NCBI GenBank assembly: GCA_030867875.1
Contig: JAOWCC010000577.1
Coordinates: 2,248,660-2,312,659 of the forward strand
Length of the DNA stretch: 64,000 nt
Source: Actinernus sp. WN-2022
Lineage: Eukaryota; Cnidaria; Anthozoa; Actiniaria; Actinernidae
Direction: 5' to 3'
The first letter of the stretch is position 1, and each line of letters begins with the position of its first letter. The notes beneath the pieces were generated by a model, which saw only the letters and a program-made list of their open reading frames with translations, was not told the origin of the DNA and did no database searches. The position numbers were made by a program, and so were the translations under genes. Below are positions 30,031 to 37,930 of this stretch, in pieces.

Positions 30031-30969
30031 CTAAGTCCTACTGCTAGTTATCCCATGCTTAGTGTAGATTGGTTCGAAGTGGGAATGGTAAGAAGACAAC
30101 TTCTTGACAAAACGCTTGACTGAATTTCCAAATACGTCACATCGCCCAATGACTTCGTTAAGAGACATAGACGATCCTAAACGATGTAGCACCTCGTAAC
30201 TTGCTCCAACAACTTTCGTCTTAATTACCGATCTGCCTACATTGTTTTCTATTGCCATAGTTACAACCTCGTGGACTATTTGTTGAGCGTCTATAAGTAC
30301 TCCTTGAGGATCGAGTTTAAGGAAAGTCGTTGCAATGTGAGGAACTATGCGCTCGGCATCCAAGTCTACATCGATCTCATCGTCGTCACACAGAGAACGT
30401 ATAAAGACCTCTCCTCTATGGATGCCTTTGTTGCTTAGTTGCATGAAGCGAGCAACCTCACCTTTAGATCGGACGAATCCACATTGTATGCATGCATGGT
30501 AGAGTAGAGCAGCTAGAATATGTCTCTTAGCATCGCTACGCTTGGGATGAACTTTCATTACTTGGATAAATGCGTCGGCTACGATTCCTAAAGTGTTTGT
30601 AGGGAACGATAGGTCACAACTTTGTTTGTAAATAGTGTTGTATGCTCGTAGTTCTTGTAGGAGCGTTCGTCGTTGCAGTTCCGTGTCATCACTTTGCTTT
30701 GGTTTTGCGCGGTCTAGATCACTTTGATACTGAAATCCGTCCGGACCTACTATACGCAGTCGAGTAGCAATAATATCGATCTTAGTTTCTTCACATGGTT
30801 CAACCTCGGAAACAAGACCACAGGTGGGACATACGAATTCCGTTCCTTGTATTTCAAAGGGGCAGAGACAATCAGAACATGTTTCATTGGTGTTAATACG
30901 TTCCACTTGTGGTTTGATATTCAGGCTTCTACGAATTCCAGGACCAAACAATCTGACTAGCTCATCCAT
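30031..30969 (-). CDS. TFIIB-like transcription factor, 312 aa
   Basis: An N-terminal zinc ribbon uses C31/C34 (CSDC) and C47/C50 (CPTCG), spaced as in TFIIB. A linker and two alpha-helical repeats follow (about 95-190 and 200-300; LGIVADAFIQVMKVHPKRSD and HILAALLYHACIQCGFVRS resemble cyclin-fold helices). General TFIIB recruits RNA polymerase II to promoters; viral versions occur in several large DNA viruses. Here it could steer transcription from the recurrent ACGTATA promoters. The minus-strand upstream region has TTAAACGTATAAAC within 35 bp of the ATG. Intact. A zinc-ribbon protein of other function is the main alternative. Confidence 0.8.
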   Translation of the reverse strand: MDELVRLFGPGIRRSLNIKPQVERINTNETCSDCLCPFEIQGTEFVCPTCGLVSEVEPCEETKIDIIATRLRIVGPDGFQYQSDLDRAKPKQSDDTELQRRTLLQELRAYNTIYKQSCDLSFPTNTLGIVADAFIQVMKVHPKRSDAKRHILAALLYHACIQCGFVRSKGEVARFMQLSNKGIHRGEVFIRSLCDDDEIDVDLDAERIVPHIATTFLKLDPQGVLIDAQQIVHEVVTMAIENNVGRSVIKTKVVGASYEVLHRLGSSMSLNEVIGRCDVFGNSVKRFVKKLSSYHSHFEPIYTKHGITSSRT

Positions 30970-31001
30970 GATACAACTATAGATGTTTATACGTTTAATA
31001 G
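30970..31001 (-). promoter_or_regulatory. Putative promoter of TFIIB-like gene
   Basis: Minus-strand TTAAACGTATAAACATCTATAG directly upstream of ATG 30969, sharing ACGTATA and a TATAG word with other upstream regions of the element. The A12 tract of the neighbouring hairpin begins at 31002. Confidence 0.5.
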
Positions 31002-31069
31002 AAAAAAAAAAAAGGAATGAAGAGGGTCACAACGACTTTCTTCATTCCTTTTTTTTTTTTTTTTTTTTT
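31002..31069. other. Second A/T-tract hairpin (inverted copy)
   Basis: A12 (31002-31013), a perfect 10-bp stem GGAATGAAGA/TCTTCATTCC, loop GGGTCACAACGACTT, then T21 (31049-31069). Loop and stem are the reverse complement of the hairpin at 21132-21208 with few changes, so the two are related and opposite in orientation. Confidence 0.8.
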
Positions 31070-31080
31070 CGTGGCTATTC

Positions 31081-31527
31081 CTAATCGTCCTTCTCGCTCC
31101 TCAAGGCAGCCAACACCTTGTTGAGCGCATGGGTGAGAGACTCTCCGAGACCTTCCTCTGGTTCCGTGGACAATGCTACCTCAGCAGGCTCCTCCGGTTC
31201 CACCACGTTTGGTTCCTCCTTTCTTGGATCCTCTAGCGTCTTGCTGGACTTCTTAGCGCGTTTTATATAGACACCGGGACACTTCATCTTGATGGCGAGA
31301 CGGTCGCATCCTGAGCAAAGCTCGTAATCAGTACGACATCCTTTACCGCACTTCGAGCATGGTATGAGTGGGGCACAGCCTTTTGAGATTTGGTAGTTGT
31401 GCTGGGAACAGAACTTCGTTGTCTTCGAAATCCTCTTTTGGCATTTCGTGTCCTTCCCTCTCATCAACCAATCACAAGTTACTACCTCAATCATTGTGGC
31501 GTCTACATTTGAGTTCTTCTTCGACAT
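31081..31527 (-). CDS. Cys-rich zinc-binding protein, 148 aa
   Basis: A first metal site could use C18, C29, C40 and H43 (CDW..KCQK..FCSQH); a second uses C57/C60 and C71/C74 (CSKC, CSGC). The C-terminal 50 residues are acidic and disordered (Glu/Pro-rich). No close family recognised; comparable small zinc proteins in large DNA viruses act in transcription or host modulation. It ends close to the hairpin at 31069. Confidence 0.65.
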   Translation of the reverse strand: MSKKNSNVDATMIEVVTCDWLMRGKDTKCQKRISKTTKFCSQHNYQISKGCAPLIPCSKCGKGCRTDYELCSGCDRLAIKMKCPGVYIKRAKKSSKTLEDPRKEEPNVVEPEEPAEVALSTEPEEGLGESLTHALNKVLAALRSEKDD

Positions 31528-31697
31528 GTTCGATCTGTATGGTGTTAATGCGTACTAAGATAACAACGTAAGCTAGTGTTGTGGAATAAAGAATATATAC
31601 TAATACCATTTAGTGGTAATATACAGTATAATAATCATTCCTTTAACATATACTTCAAGTTTTAGATTCTTAGGTGCAGTTGGATTCAATCGGATTC
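31528..31697 (-). promoter_or_regulatory. Intergenic with duplicated promoter-like block
   Basis: Positions 31613-31661 (minus strand AACTTGAAGTATATGTTAAA, then ATGATTATTATACTGTATAT) match the block upstream of the F-box/ankyrin gene at 32390-32445. It thus lies upstream of the zinc protein gene as well. Confidence 0.5.
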
Positions 31698-32384
31698 CTA
31701 TCTGGCATTATAGGCATTCACATAGTAATCTAGTAGGGCATTTTCTTCCTCTATGGTGAGAGGGGAGTTCTTAATGATCCACTTAACGAGCCATTTAGCG
31801 GTATGAAACTGATCGTTGCTACAGGCGCATAGTAGAGCACGATGAATGTATTCACACTCTATGGTTATCTGAAAACGTTGAATGAGCCACTTGATGCTAT
31901 TAAGATGCCCATACGCGCCGGCCTCTATCATAGCAAACATGACGGCATAGCCCTCTTTGGTGAACTGGAAGTGCTTAATGAGCCACTTAGCAATACCAAG
32001 GTGACCGTACCTTAAGGCAGCGCATAGAGTATGATTGGTGTATCTATCCATTTTATTGAAACGTAAGTGCTTGACGAGCCACTTAACAATATTAAGGTTG
32101 CCATGATCGCTGGCGTAGATGAGAGGAAGGCTGTCGTCGACGTGGCTTGCGGAAATGCCGAAAGTCCTAGCCAATTTGTCTCGATCGGCATCATTATGAG
32201 TAGAACCCAAACCAAAACATAGTACTTGTATACGGAACTCTCGGTCTACGTCTTTGTAGCGCGCGAGAGATGCAGCACCGTTTAGGCGTTTTGATACCCT
32301 TGCAATGCTTGAGAATGACGTAGGACCTGCATGCTCTACGATCTTAGTCAAGATTTCTAGAGGGAGGTACGATATATTATCCAT
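31698..32384 (-). CDS. F-box plus ankyrin-repeat protein, 228 aa
   Basis: Residues 4-40 look like an F-box (YLPLEILTKIVEHAGP then IARVSKRLNGAA), which normally docks on Skp1 of the SCF ubiquitin ligase. About residues 85-215 hold four ankyrin-like units with a repeating core (GNLNIVKWLVKHL, GHLGIAKWLIKHF, GHLNSIKWLIQRF, QFHTAKWLVKW). Ankyrin/F-box proteins of giant viruses and poxviruses redirect host proteins to degradation; poxviruses mostly carry the F-box at the C-terminus, here it is N-terminal as in amoebal giant viruses. It is the outermost gene at the right end, next to the TIR. Intact. Confidence 0.82.
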   Translation of the reverse strand: MDNISYLPLEILTKIVEHAGPTSFSSIARVSKRLNGAASLARYKDVDREFRIQVLCFGLGSTHNDADRDKLARTFGISASHVDDSLPLIYASDHGNLNIVKWLVKHLRFNKMDRYTNHTLCAALRYGHLGIAKWLIKHFQFTKEGYAVMFAMIEAGAYGHLNSIKWLIQRFQITIECEYIHRALLCACSNDQFHTAKWLVKWIIKNSPLTIEEENALLDYYVNAYNAR

Positions 32385-32389
32385 AGTGA

Positions 32390-32727
32390 AAGATATCGAT
32401 ATACAGTATAATAATCATGTCTCTAACAGATACTCAAGTTGGATTTTTATGTGTAAGAAGGTCTAGTGACGATTTGAATGACCCTTAGTTACCCCTAGTA
32501 GTATAGCCGGAGTCAGATAAATACAACTTTTGTTGTGCAAGAAAAACTTAAAAAGTTGTAATGGTATGGACGCCTTTTTTCTTGCACAAGGGGCGTCATG
32601 AAGTGGATTTCTGAATTCGCTTTATGACGCCCCTTGTGCAAGAAAACAAGGCGTCCATAACATTACAACTTTTTGAGTTTTCTTGTACAAGAAAAAGTGG
32701 TATTTATCTGACTCCGGCTATACTACT
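32390..32727 (-). repeat. Right terminal inverted repeat
   Basis: Inverted copy of 16059-16395. Nearly identical over the outer 250-270 bp, then diverging toward the start of the F-box/ankyrin gene. The inner edge doubles as that gene's promoter region. Confidence 0.92.
32497..32727. repeat. Terminal palindrome of right TIR
   Basis: 231 bp, starting AGTAGTATAGCCGG and ending CCGGCTATACTACT, with the same 24-nt centre as the left palindrome in opposite orientation. The same arm is outermost at both element ends. Confidence 0.9.
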
Positions 32728-32732
32728 TGGGC
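32728..32732 (+). other. Target site duplication, right (TGGGC)
   Basis: Matches 16054-16058 and marks the right border of the inserted element. Confidence 0.85.
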
Positions 32733-32910
32733 TGTGGCAACATATGCGGATTGTTGACCGCTACCATGGTAACAGTGCAGTAAAATCTCAGCAGAATTCC
32801 AGCCAATCGGGTCACTAGATTTGACCTCAAGAGTCCTCACGTAGATTACTAACCATTAGTATCAGACCTCGGATGTTTAACAAGTAGACAACGCTATCCA
32901 CTGGATTAAT

Positions 32911-33260
32911 CCAGTCGATAAGCATTACCAAACTTACAGCTTACTTTATCCACTGCATAGGGATTGGTCCAGTCGATAAGCATTACCAATCTTACAGCTT
33001 ACTTTATGCACTGCATAGGGATTGGTTCAGTCGAGAAGCATTACCAAACTTATAGCTTACTTTATGTACTGCATAGGTATTGGTCCAGTCGATAAGCATT
33101 ACCAAACTTATAGCTTACTTTATCCACTGCATAGGGATTGGTTCAGTCGAGAAGCATTACCAAACTTACAGCTTACTTTATGCACTGCATAGGGATTGGT
33201 CCAGTCGATAAGCATTAGCAAACTTACAGCTTACTTTATTCACTGCATAGGGATTGGTCC
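32911..33260. repeat. Minisatellite, 6 copies of 58 bp
   Basis: Units begin CCAGTCGATAAGCATTACCA and end TGCATAGGGATTGGT. Six near-identical copies with few substitutions (TCAGTCGAGAAG variants). No coding potential. Confidence 0.92.
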
Positions 33261-33280
33261 GGTGGATGAGGTACTGTAGC

Positions 33281-33339
33281 TAGCCTGAAAAATCCGGCTG
33301 GGCTGAAGGGGAGATGAGCGGCGGATTTTTCAGGCTAAG
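33281..33339. repeat. Short inverted repeat (MITE remnant)
   Basis: AGCCTGAAAAATCCG and CGGATTTTTCAGGCT face each other across a 27-nt centre. Confidence 0.6.
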
Positions 33340-33383
33340 AGTAATCCACCTTTTGAACAACCGTGCTCTGGTGTCTTGCGTAC

Positions 33384-33509
33384 CCTGTGTGTTAGGCTGA
33401 TGTTGTGTAGTCTCTGTAGCCATGCCAACAGTCCTGGCTTGGGAGGTACAAGAAAGATATCCGGCAGAGATGTATCTTCCACAAACACAAAATACATTGG
33501 AACGTGGAC
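33384..33509 (-). CDS. Probable host gene A exon, 126 bp
   Basis: Minus-strand exon of exactly 42 codons, bounded by a strong acceptor (TTGTCACTTCTTCCAG) and a GTACGC donor, phase 0 at both sides. The peptide starts VHVPMYFVFVEDTSLP and includes FLVPPKPGLLAWLQRL, a natural-looking mix of hydrophobic and charged residues. The phase suits the exon at 12266-12525 across the Polinton. I do not recognise the family, and linkage of the two exons is inferred from phase and strand only. Confidence 0.55.
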
Positions 33510-33585
33510 CTGGAAGAAGTGACAAGATCTTATGTTTAACACATGATAAGCAATTATTGGATAACGTTGTGCATGCTATATACCA

Positions 33586-33835
33586 CCTCGCGGTTAGCTC
33601 AGTGGTTAAGCGCCGGTCTGACGTGCGGGGGTCGAGGGTTCAAAATCCTCGGGCCGGACCAACACTCGGGGTCTTAAAATAACTGAGTAGAAGGTGCTGC
33701 CTTTGTGAAACAATCTCGTTCTCGACGGACTGTAAATGGTAAGACCTTCACGTCACCTCGGATAACGACGTCAAATCGTAAGTCTCCCGTCGGCCTCTAA
33801 GTTTATCAATCTTTCCAGTAAATAAGGTTGCTTTG
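33586..33835 (+). repeat. tRNA-derived SINE (copy 3)
   Basis: GGTTAGCTCAGTGGTTAAGC head, GGTTCAAAATCCTCGGGCC around the B box, and the GGGTCTTAAAATAACTGAG body, as at 1789. It ends GTCTCCCGTCGGCCTC plus about 45 bp. Confidence 0.85.
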
Positions 33836-33839
33836 ATAG

Positions 33840-34270
33840 CGACAATTATAACGACCAAGGTATGTGTTATCAGCTGAAACCGAGGGCTTCATAATTTCGT
33901 TGTCATGTGAAAACTGATTCCAATAATTGTTTTATTCATTTTCTCTTGATTTCTTACTGTACGACTACAGTAACCAGGGCCACCAATCACTTTGCAGAAC
34001 GAAAACAAAGTATTTCAGTTACGGGTTATTTGAGCCGATCAGTGTCGAGTACAAGACAATAGCATTTCAACTTGCACCATAGCTTCGATCTAGTGAAAAG
34101 GAACATTTGGTTGACTAGTCGTTTGAATGAAGAAAATCGCGTGGATATGCGAGGATTTGTAAGTTGGAATGTTTATTTTCGTTTTGTTGTGTTTAGTTCT
34201 CGTTGTCTAAGCCGTGGTTACAGTATACTTGCACTGTAAAAATAGATAGTTACTCGCGCGCCATGATTAT
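33840..34270. other. No feature recognised
   Basis: AT-rich single-copy-looking sequence; I see no exon, repeat or ORF of note. Confidence 0.4.
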
Positions 34271-34280
34271 ATGTAGCCTG

Positions 34281-34780
34281 CACGCGTAGCCTAACAGGTG
34301 ACATCTACAGATGATATTATAATACGGAGGTACACGTAGCCTAACAGGTGACATCTACAGATGATAATATAACCCAGAGGTACACGTAGCCTAACAGGTG
34401 ACATCTACAGATGATATTATAATCCAGAGGTACACGTAGCCTAACAGGTGACATCTACAGATGATATTATAATCCAGAGGTACACGTAGCCTAACAGGCG
34501 ACATCTACAGATGATATTATAATACCGAGGTACACGTAGCCTAACAGGCGACATCTACAGATGATAATATAATCCAGAGGTACACGTAGCCTAACAGGCG
34601 ACATCTACAGATGATATTATAATCCAGAGGTACGCGTAGCCTAACAGGCGACATCTACAGATGATAATATAATACGGAGGTACGCGTAGCCTAACAGGCG
34701 ACATCTACAGATGATATTATAATACGGAGGTACACGTAGCCTAACAGGCGACATCTACAGATGATATTATAATACGGAGG
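34281..34780. repeat. Minisatellite, exactly 10 copies of 50 bp
   Basis: Unit reads CACGTAGCCTAACAGGYGAC, ATCTACAGATGATAWTATAA and a variable end (TACGGAGG, CCCAGAGG, TCCAGAGG). All copies are exactly 50 bp with sparse substitutions, indicating recent homogenisation. Confidence 0.95.
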
Positions 34781-34789
34781 TACATGTAG

Positions 34790-35510
34790 ACTCTCCGTGG
34801 AGGGGGTGAAATAAAAATCGAGGTGAAAAGAAAGAAGAGGGAGACTGGGGAAGAGAAAGGAAAGGAGAGCCTGTAAGCTTCCTTATCAAGCAAAAACAAA
34901 GGAAATTAATAAAACATCAGTGTCTTTAATTCTACTAGAGATTTCGTCCTGATTTACATAAACATTTGCTTCGATTTTCTCGGCCAAAATAACTGAAAAC
35001 ATGACTCTCTACATCTAGACGTTTGATAAGTGAGATAAAGAACATTAATGTTTAAGCGCTATAGAAATTGTATTGTTATTATTAATTAGCGTCCGATCTT
35101 TATGGGATTTACAAACTCTCGCTTTCAGTCCCACAAAGATCGTCCGCTCAGTCTTTATCTAGCACTTTGAACGACCTCTTTCCGTCTTTAACTGTCATGT
35201 ATATGTCAATCCAATATCAATCAAAGATGGTCTGAAATCTGTTTGTCAGATAATTTGATACACTATTTAGCGAGAACTTGAAACTCCAGTCGTGCTGTTG
35301 TTGAGGACGCGAGGGAATGAAGACTTGAATGTATGACGCTGACTTAGCGACAACTCGTGGAGGTGTTCGACCTGTTCGAAGTCCTGACTAAATGCCACTT
35401 CCTGTTGTTCTTTTGTAAGCAAGACTGTGAGTGGTATGCGGCGCGAAGATTACCCAATTATCGTTGTACGAGCTGTAAAACAAAGAGCTTTCACCCCAAA
35501 GCAAAAATAA
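34790..35510. other. No gene recognised
   Basis: Contains a purine-rich patch (34800-34870) and otherwise featureless AT-rich sequence. Confidence 0.4.
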
Positions 35511-35516
35511 CAGTTC

Positions 35517-36020
35517 TATCAAAACAGGAAGGAATTTGGTTACTATGGTTACCGATAAACAAAGCTATTTAGTAATTAGCAGTAACGTAAGAAATACTGA
35601 ACACCACACCCTCTTGGTCCATCAAAACAGGAAGGAAGTTGGTTACTATGGTTACCGATAAACAAAGCTATTTAGTAATTAGCAGTAACGTAAGAAATAA
35701 CGAACACCACTCCCTCTTGGTCCATCAAAACAGGAAGGAATTTGGTTACTATGGTTACCAATAAACAAAGCTATTTAGTAATTAGCAGTAACGTAAGAAA
35801 TAACGAACACCACTCCCTCTTGGTCCATCAAAACAGGAAGGAATTTGGTTACTATGGTTACCGATAAACAAAGCTATTTAGTAATTAGCAGTAACGTAAG
35901 AAATAACGAACACCACTCCCTCTTGGTAACAAACAAGCCAGAAATAATAGTTCCATCGAAACAGGAAGGAATTTGGTTACTAGGGTTATCGATAAACAAA
36001 GCTCTTTAGTAACTAGGCCG
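35517..36020. repeat. Minisatellite, about 4.8 copies of 103 bp
   Basis: Units start near 35518, 35621, 35724 and 35827 (ATCAAAACAGGAAGGAA) and end CTCCCTCTTGGTCC. The last partial unit, after a 21-bp insertion, begins near 35951 and decays. Confidence 0.9.
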
Positions 36021-36222
36021 GGATAATTTATCACCATAGCTACCCAACCAAAGAAAAAGCGTGCAGCAACGGCACTGAGTAAGATCTCAAGACAAATCAT
36101 TCTACAACTACGCCTCGATCGTGACTCCTCGCGAATATCCTTACAACATTCAACCGGAATCAAGGTTGCTATAAGGCAAAAGTCTTCGAATTGTCATTAA
36201 TATTGAATTAACAGCAACAATT

Positions 36223-36538
36223 ATGGGAGCATTAAATTCTCTCTTTAAGAGACGCCAAAGAAGGAACGAGGTAAAACAGCGCAGAAAAATGTTTCGAGCG
36301 AAAGAACTCCGTTCCTCGAGGAACCAAGGTCGTTATGACACGATGATCGATGGTGCAGAACTAGAAAACCCGACATCGCTAGGAATTCACCAAGAACTTA
36401 AGGTCACCGCATTGGAAAATGTACCACAACTGGCAGCGATCCGCCAAGAATTCGGGCTCCACTTGGAGGATAAACCCTCACCTAGCGGCTATTTGAAGGA
36501 ACTCAAAGCAGAAGAGGAGACAAATGTACGATTTTCAG
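36223..36538 (+). CDS. Candidate first coding exon of a plus-strand host gene
   Basis: Starts MGALNSLFKRRQRRNEVKQR: Gly at position 2 and Ser at 6 fit the N-myristoylation consensus, and the following basic cluster would strengthen membrane binding. The frame stays open to a good splice donor (TTTTCAG|GTAATA) at 36538, giving about 105 codons of polar, charged sequence (VPQLAAIRQEFGLHLED near 75-92). No matching downstream exon was pinned down and I do not recognise the family. It could also be a chance ORF, though its codon content looks real. Confidence 0.45.
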
Positions 36539-36539
36539 G

Positions 36540-37340
36540 TAATATTTCAAAGATTTAAGGACTCATACGGAGGATGTGATGCTCGTCGCAAATCAGACAT
36601 TAGAATAAAGACGAAAGTTATAAAGCTGAGGGAATATAAAGACAAGAAAAAATGCCAGCAAATCTGTAGGCAGAAATGTTCCTCGGGGAAATACGGTCGC
36701 CATCTTGTCCTACAACTCGTCACAAGGACATGAAAACACAAACTGGAGTTCTTCGCAAAGATTTGCAGCGAAAGATAGGAAGTCGATAAATCATTCAGAA
36801 TGTTACGAAGACTATCGCCTTTCTCGCCATGTTTGTTTTGAATTTCTTCGGGTTAAAGTTAACGGCTTGTGGGACATAAGCAATAGTAACTAAGGGAGGA
36901 CGAGCTGATTTTGCGGCTGTGGAACTATGAACTATAGCAAAGGTGTAAAAGCAAAAGTGAGGTGCGTTTGAGAACGGAACTGTAAAGAAAATATTCCGCG
37001 AAAAAGGAGCAAATACATCGACTGTCCTAGAGATAGACTTTCTCAAAGTCCGTTGAGTGAGACGAATAAACAAGTAGTCGACTTGCGGCAACTCTATCCT
37101 AAAGAGATATCATATATGTACATAGAGAGCAGCACACATAAAGATGTGTTATACCACACAAATTATTAAGTTACTTTAAATATTATCCAACGTGAAAGTC
37201 CAGAAAAACGAGTAAAAAAGTTTAGCCGTATAAGAAATCAAACAACGTGAATGGAAATACGTACATTTTATCTATTATATTCTTGAGAGCAGTGTTTCAC
37301 AATTTCGTTTTTCACTCTTTCACTGTAATTTGCGCTTGAC
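36540..37340. other. Probable intron/intergenic, no feature recognised
   Basis: Short unsupported frames only. Confidence 0.35.
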
Positions 37341-37575
37341 AACACATTCGAAATTGATAATCAGTCCACGTATCGTAATTTATGCAAATGTTCTTAAGTA
37401 TCAATAAGTGTTTTATATATCAAGTAAGTCCTGTAATACTTATGTTAATGTTGTGCCACATACTGACGTCCCTATAATTCAGTATAAGACTGCGTAAAGT
37501 CCTGTGAATTTCAGTGTTTCCCAAAACGTTTCCTCGTTTGACCGCATGCAAGACATGTTACATTTTGCTTCCGCA

Positions 37576-37930
37576 ACAAATGTTTCCCGTTTACTGACCA
37601 AAGCAACACTGAAACTCACAAATGTTTCCCGTTTACTAACCAAAGCAACACTGAAATTCACAAATGTTTCCCGTTTACTGACCGAGGCAACACTGAAATT
37701 CACAAATGTTTCCCATTTACTGACCGAGGCAACACTGAAATTCACAAATGTTTCCCGTTTACTGACCGAGGCAACACTGAAATTCACAAATGTTTCCCAT
37801 TTACTGACCGAAGCAACACTGAAATTCACAAATGTTTCCCGTTTACTGACCGAGGCAACACTGAAATTCACAAATGTTTCCCATTTACTGACCGAAGCAA
37901 CACTGAAATTCACAAATGTTTGCCATTTAC
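37576..37930. repeat. Minisatellite, about 8.4 copies of 42 bp
   Basis: Unit ACAAATGTTTCCCGTTTACT followed by GACCGAGGCAACACTGAAAT TC. The array is broken at 37930 by a LINE and resumes as single units at about 39482-39530 and 39790-39830. Open frames on both strands arise only because 42 is divisible by three. Confidence 0.92.

Larger units (their letters stand above)
16059..32727 (+). mobile_element. Polinton/Maverick (adintovirus-like) provirus, 16.7 kb
   Basis: The ends begin AG and end CT within inverted terminal repeats, and a 5-bp duplication flanks them. The interior holds a protein-primed-type family B polymerase, a DDE integrase, an FtsK/HerA ATPase split by a LINE, a capsid candidate and about ten further genes, densely packed on both strands with no introns. 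This gene set defines Polintons/Mavericks and their viral relatives. The ends and TIRs are well preserved. Two genes have single in-frame stops and one is interrupted, so this copy is unlikely to be autonomous. Flanking host exons suggest it lies in an intron of gene A. Confidence 0.93.
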
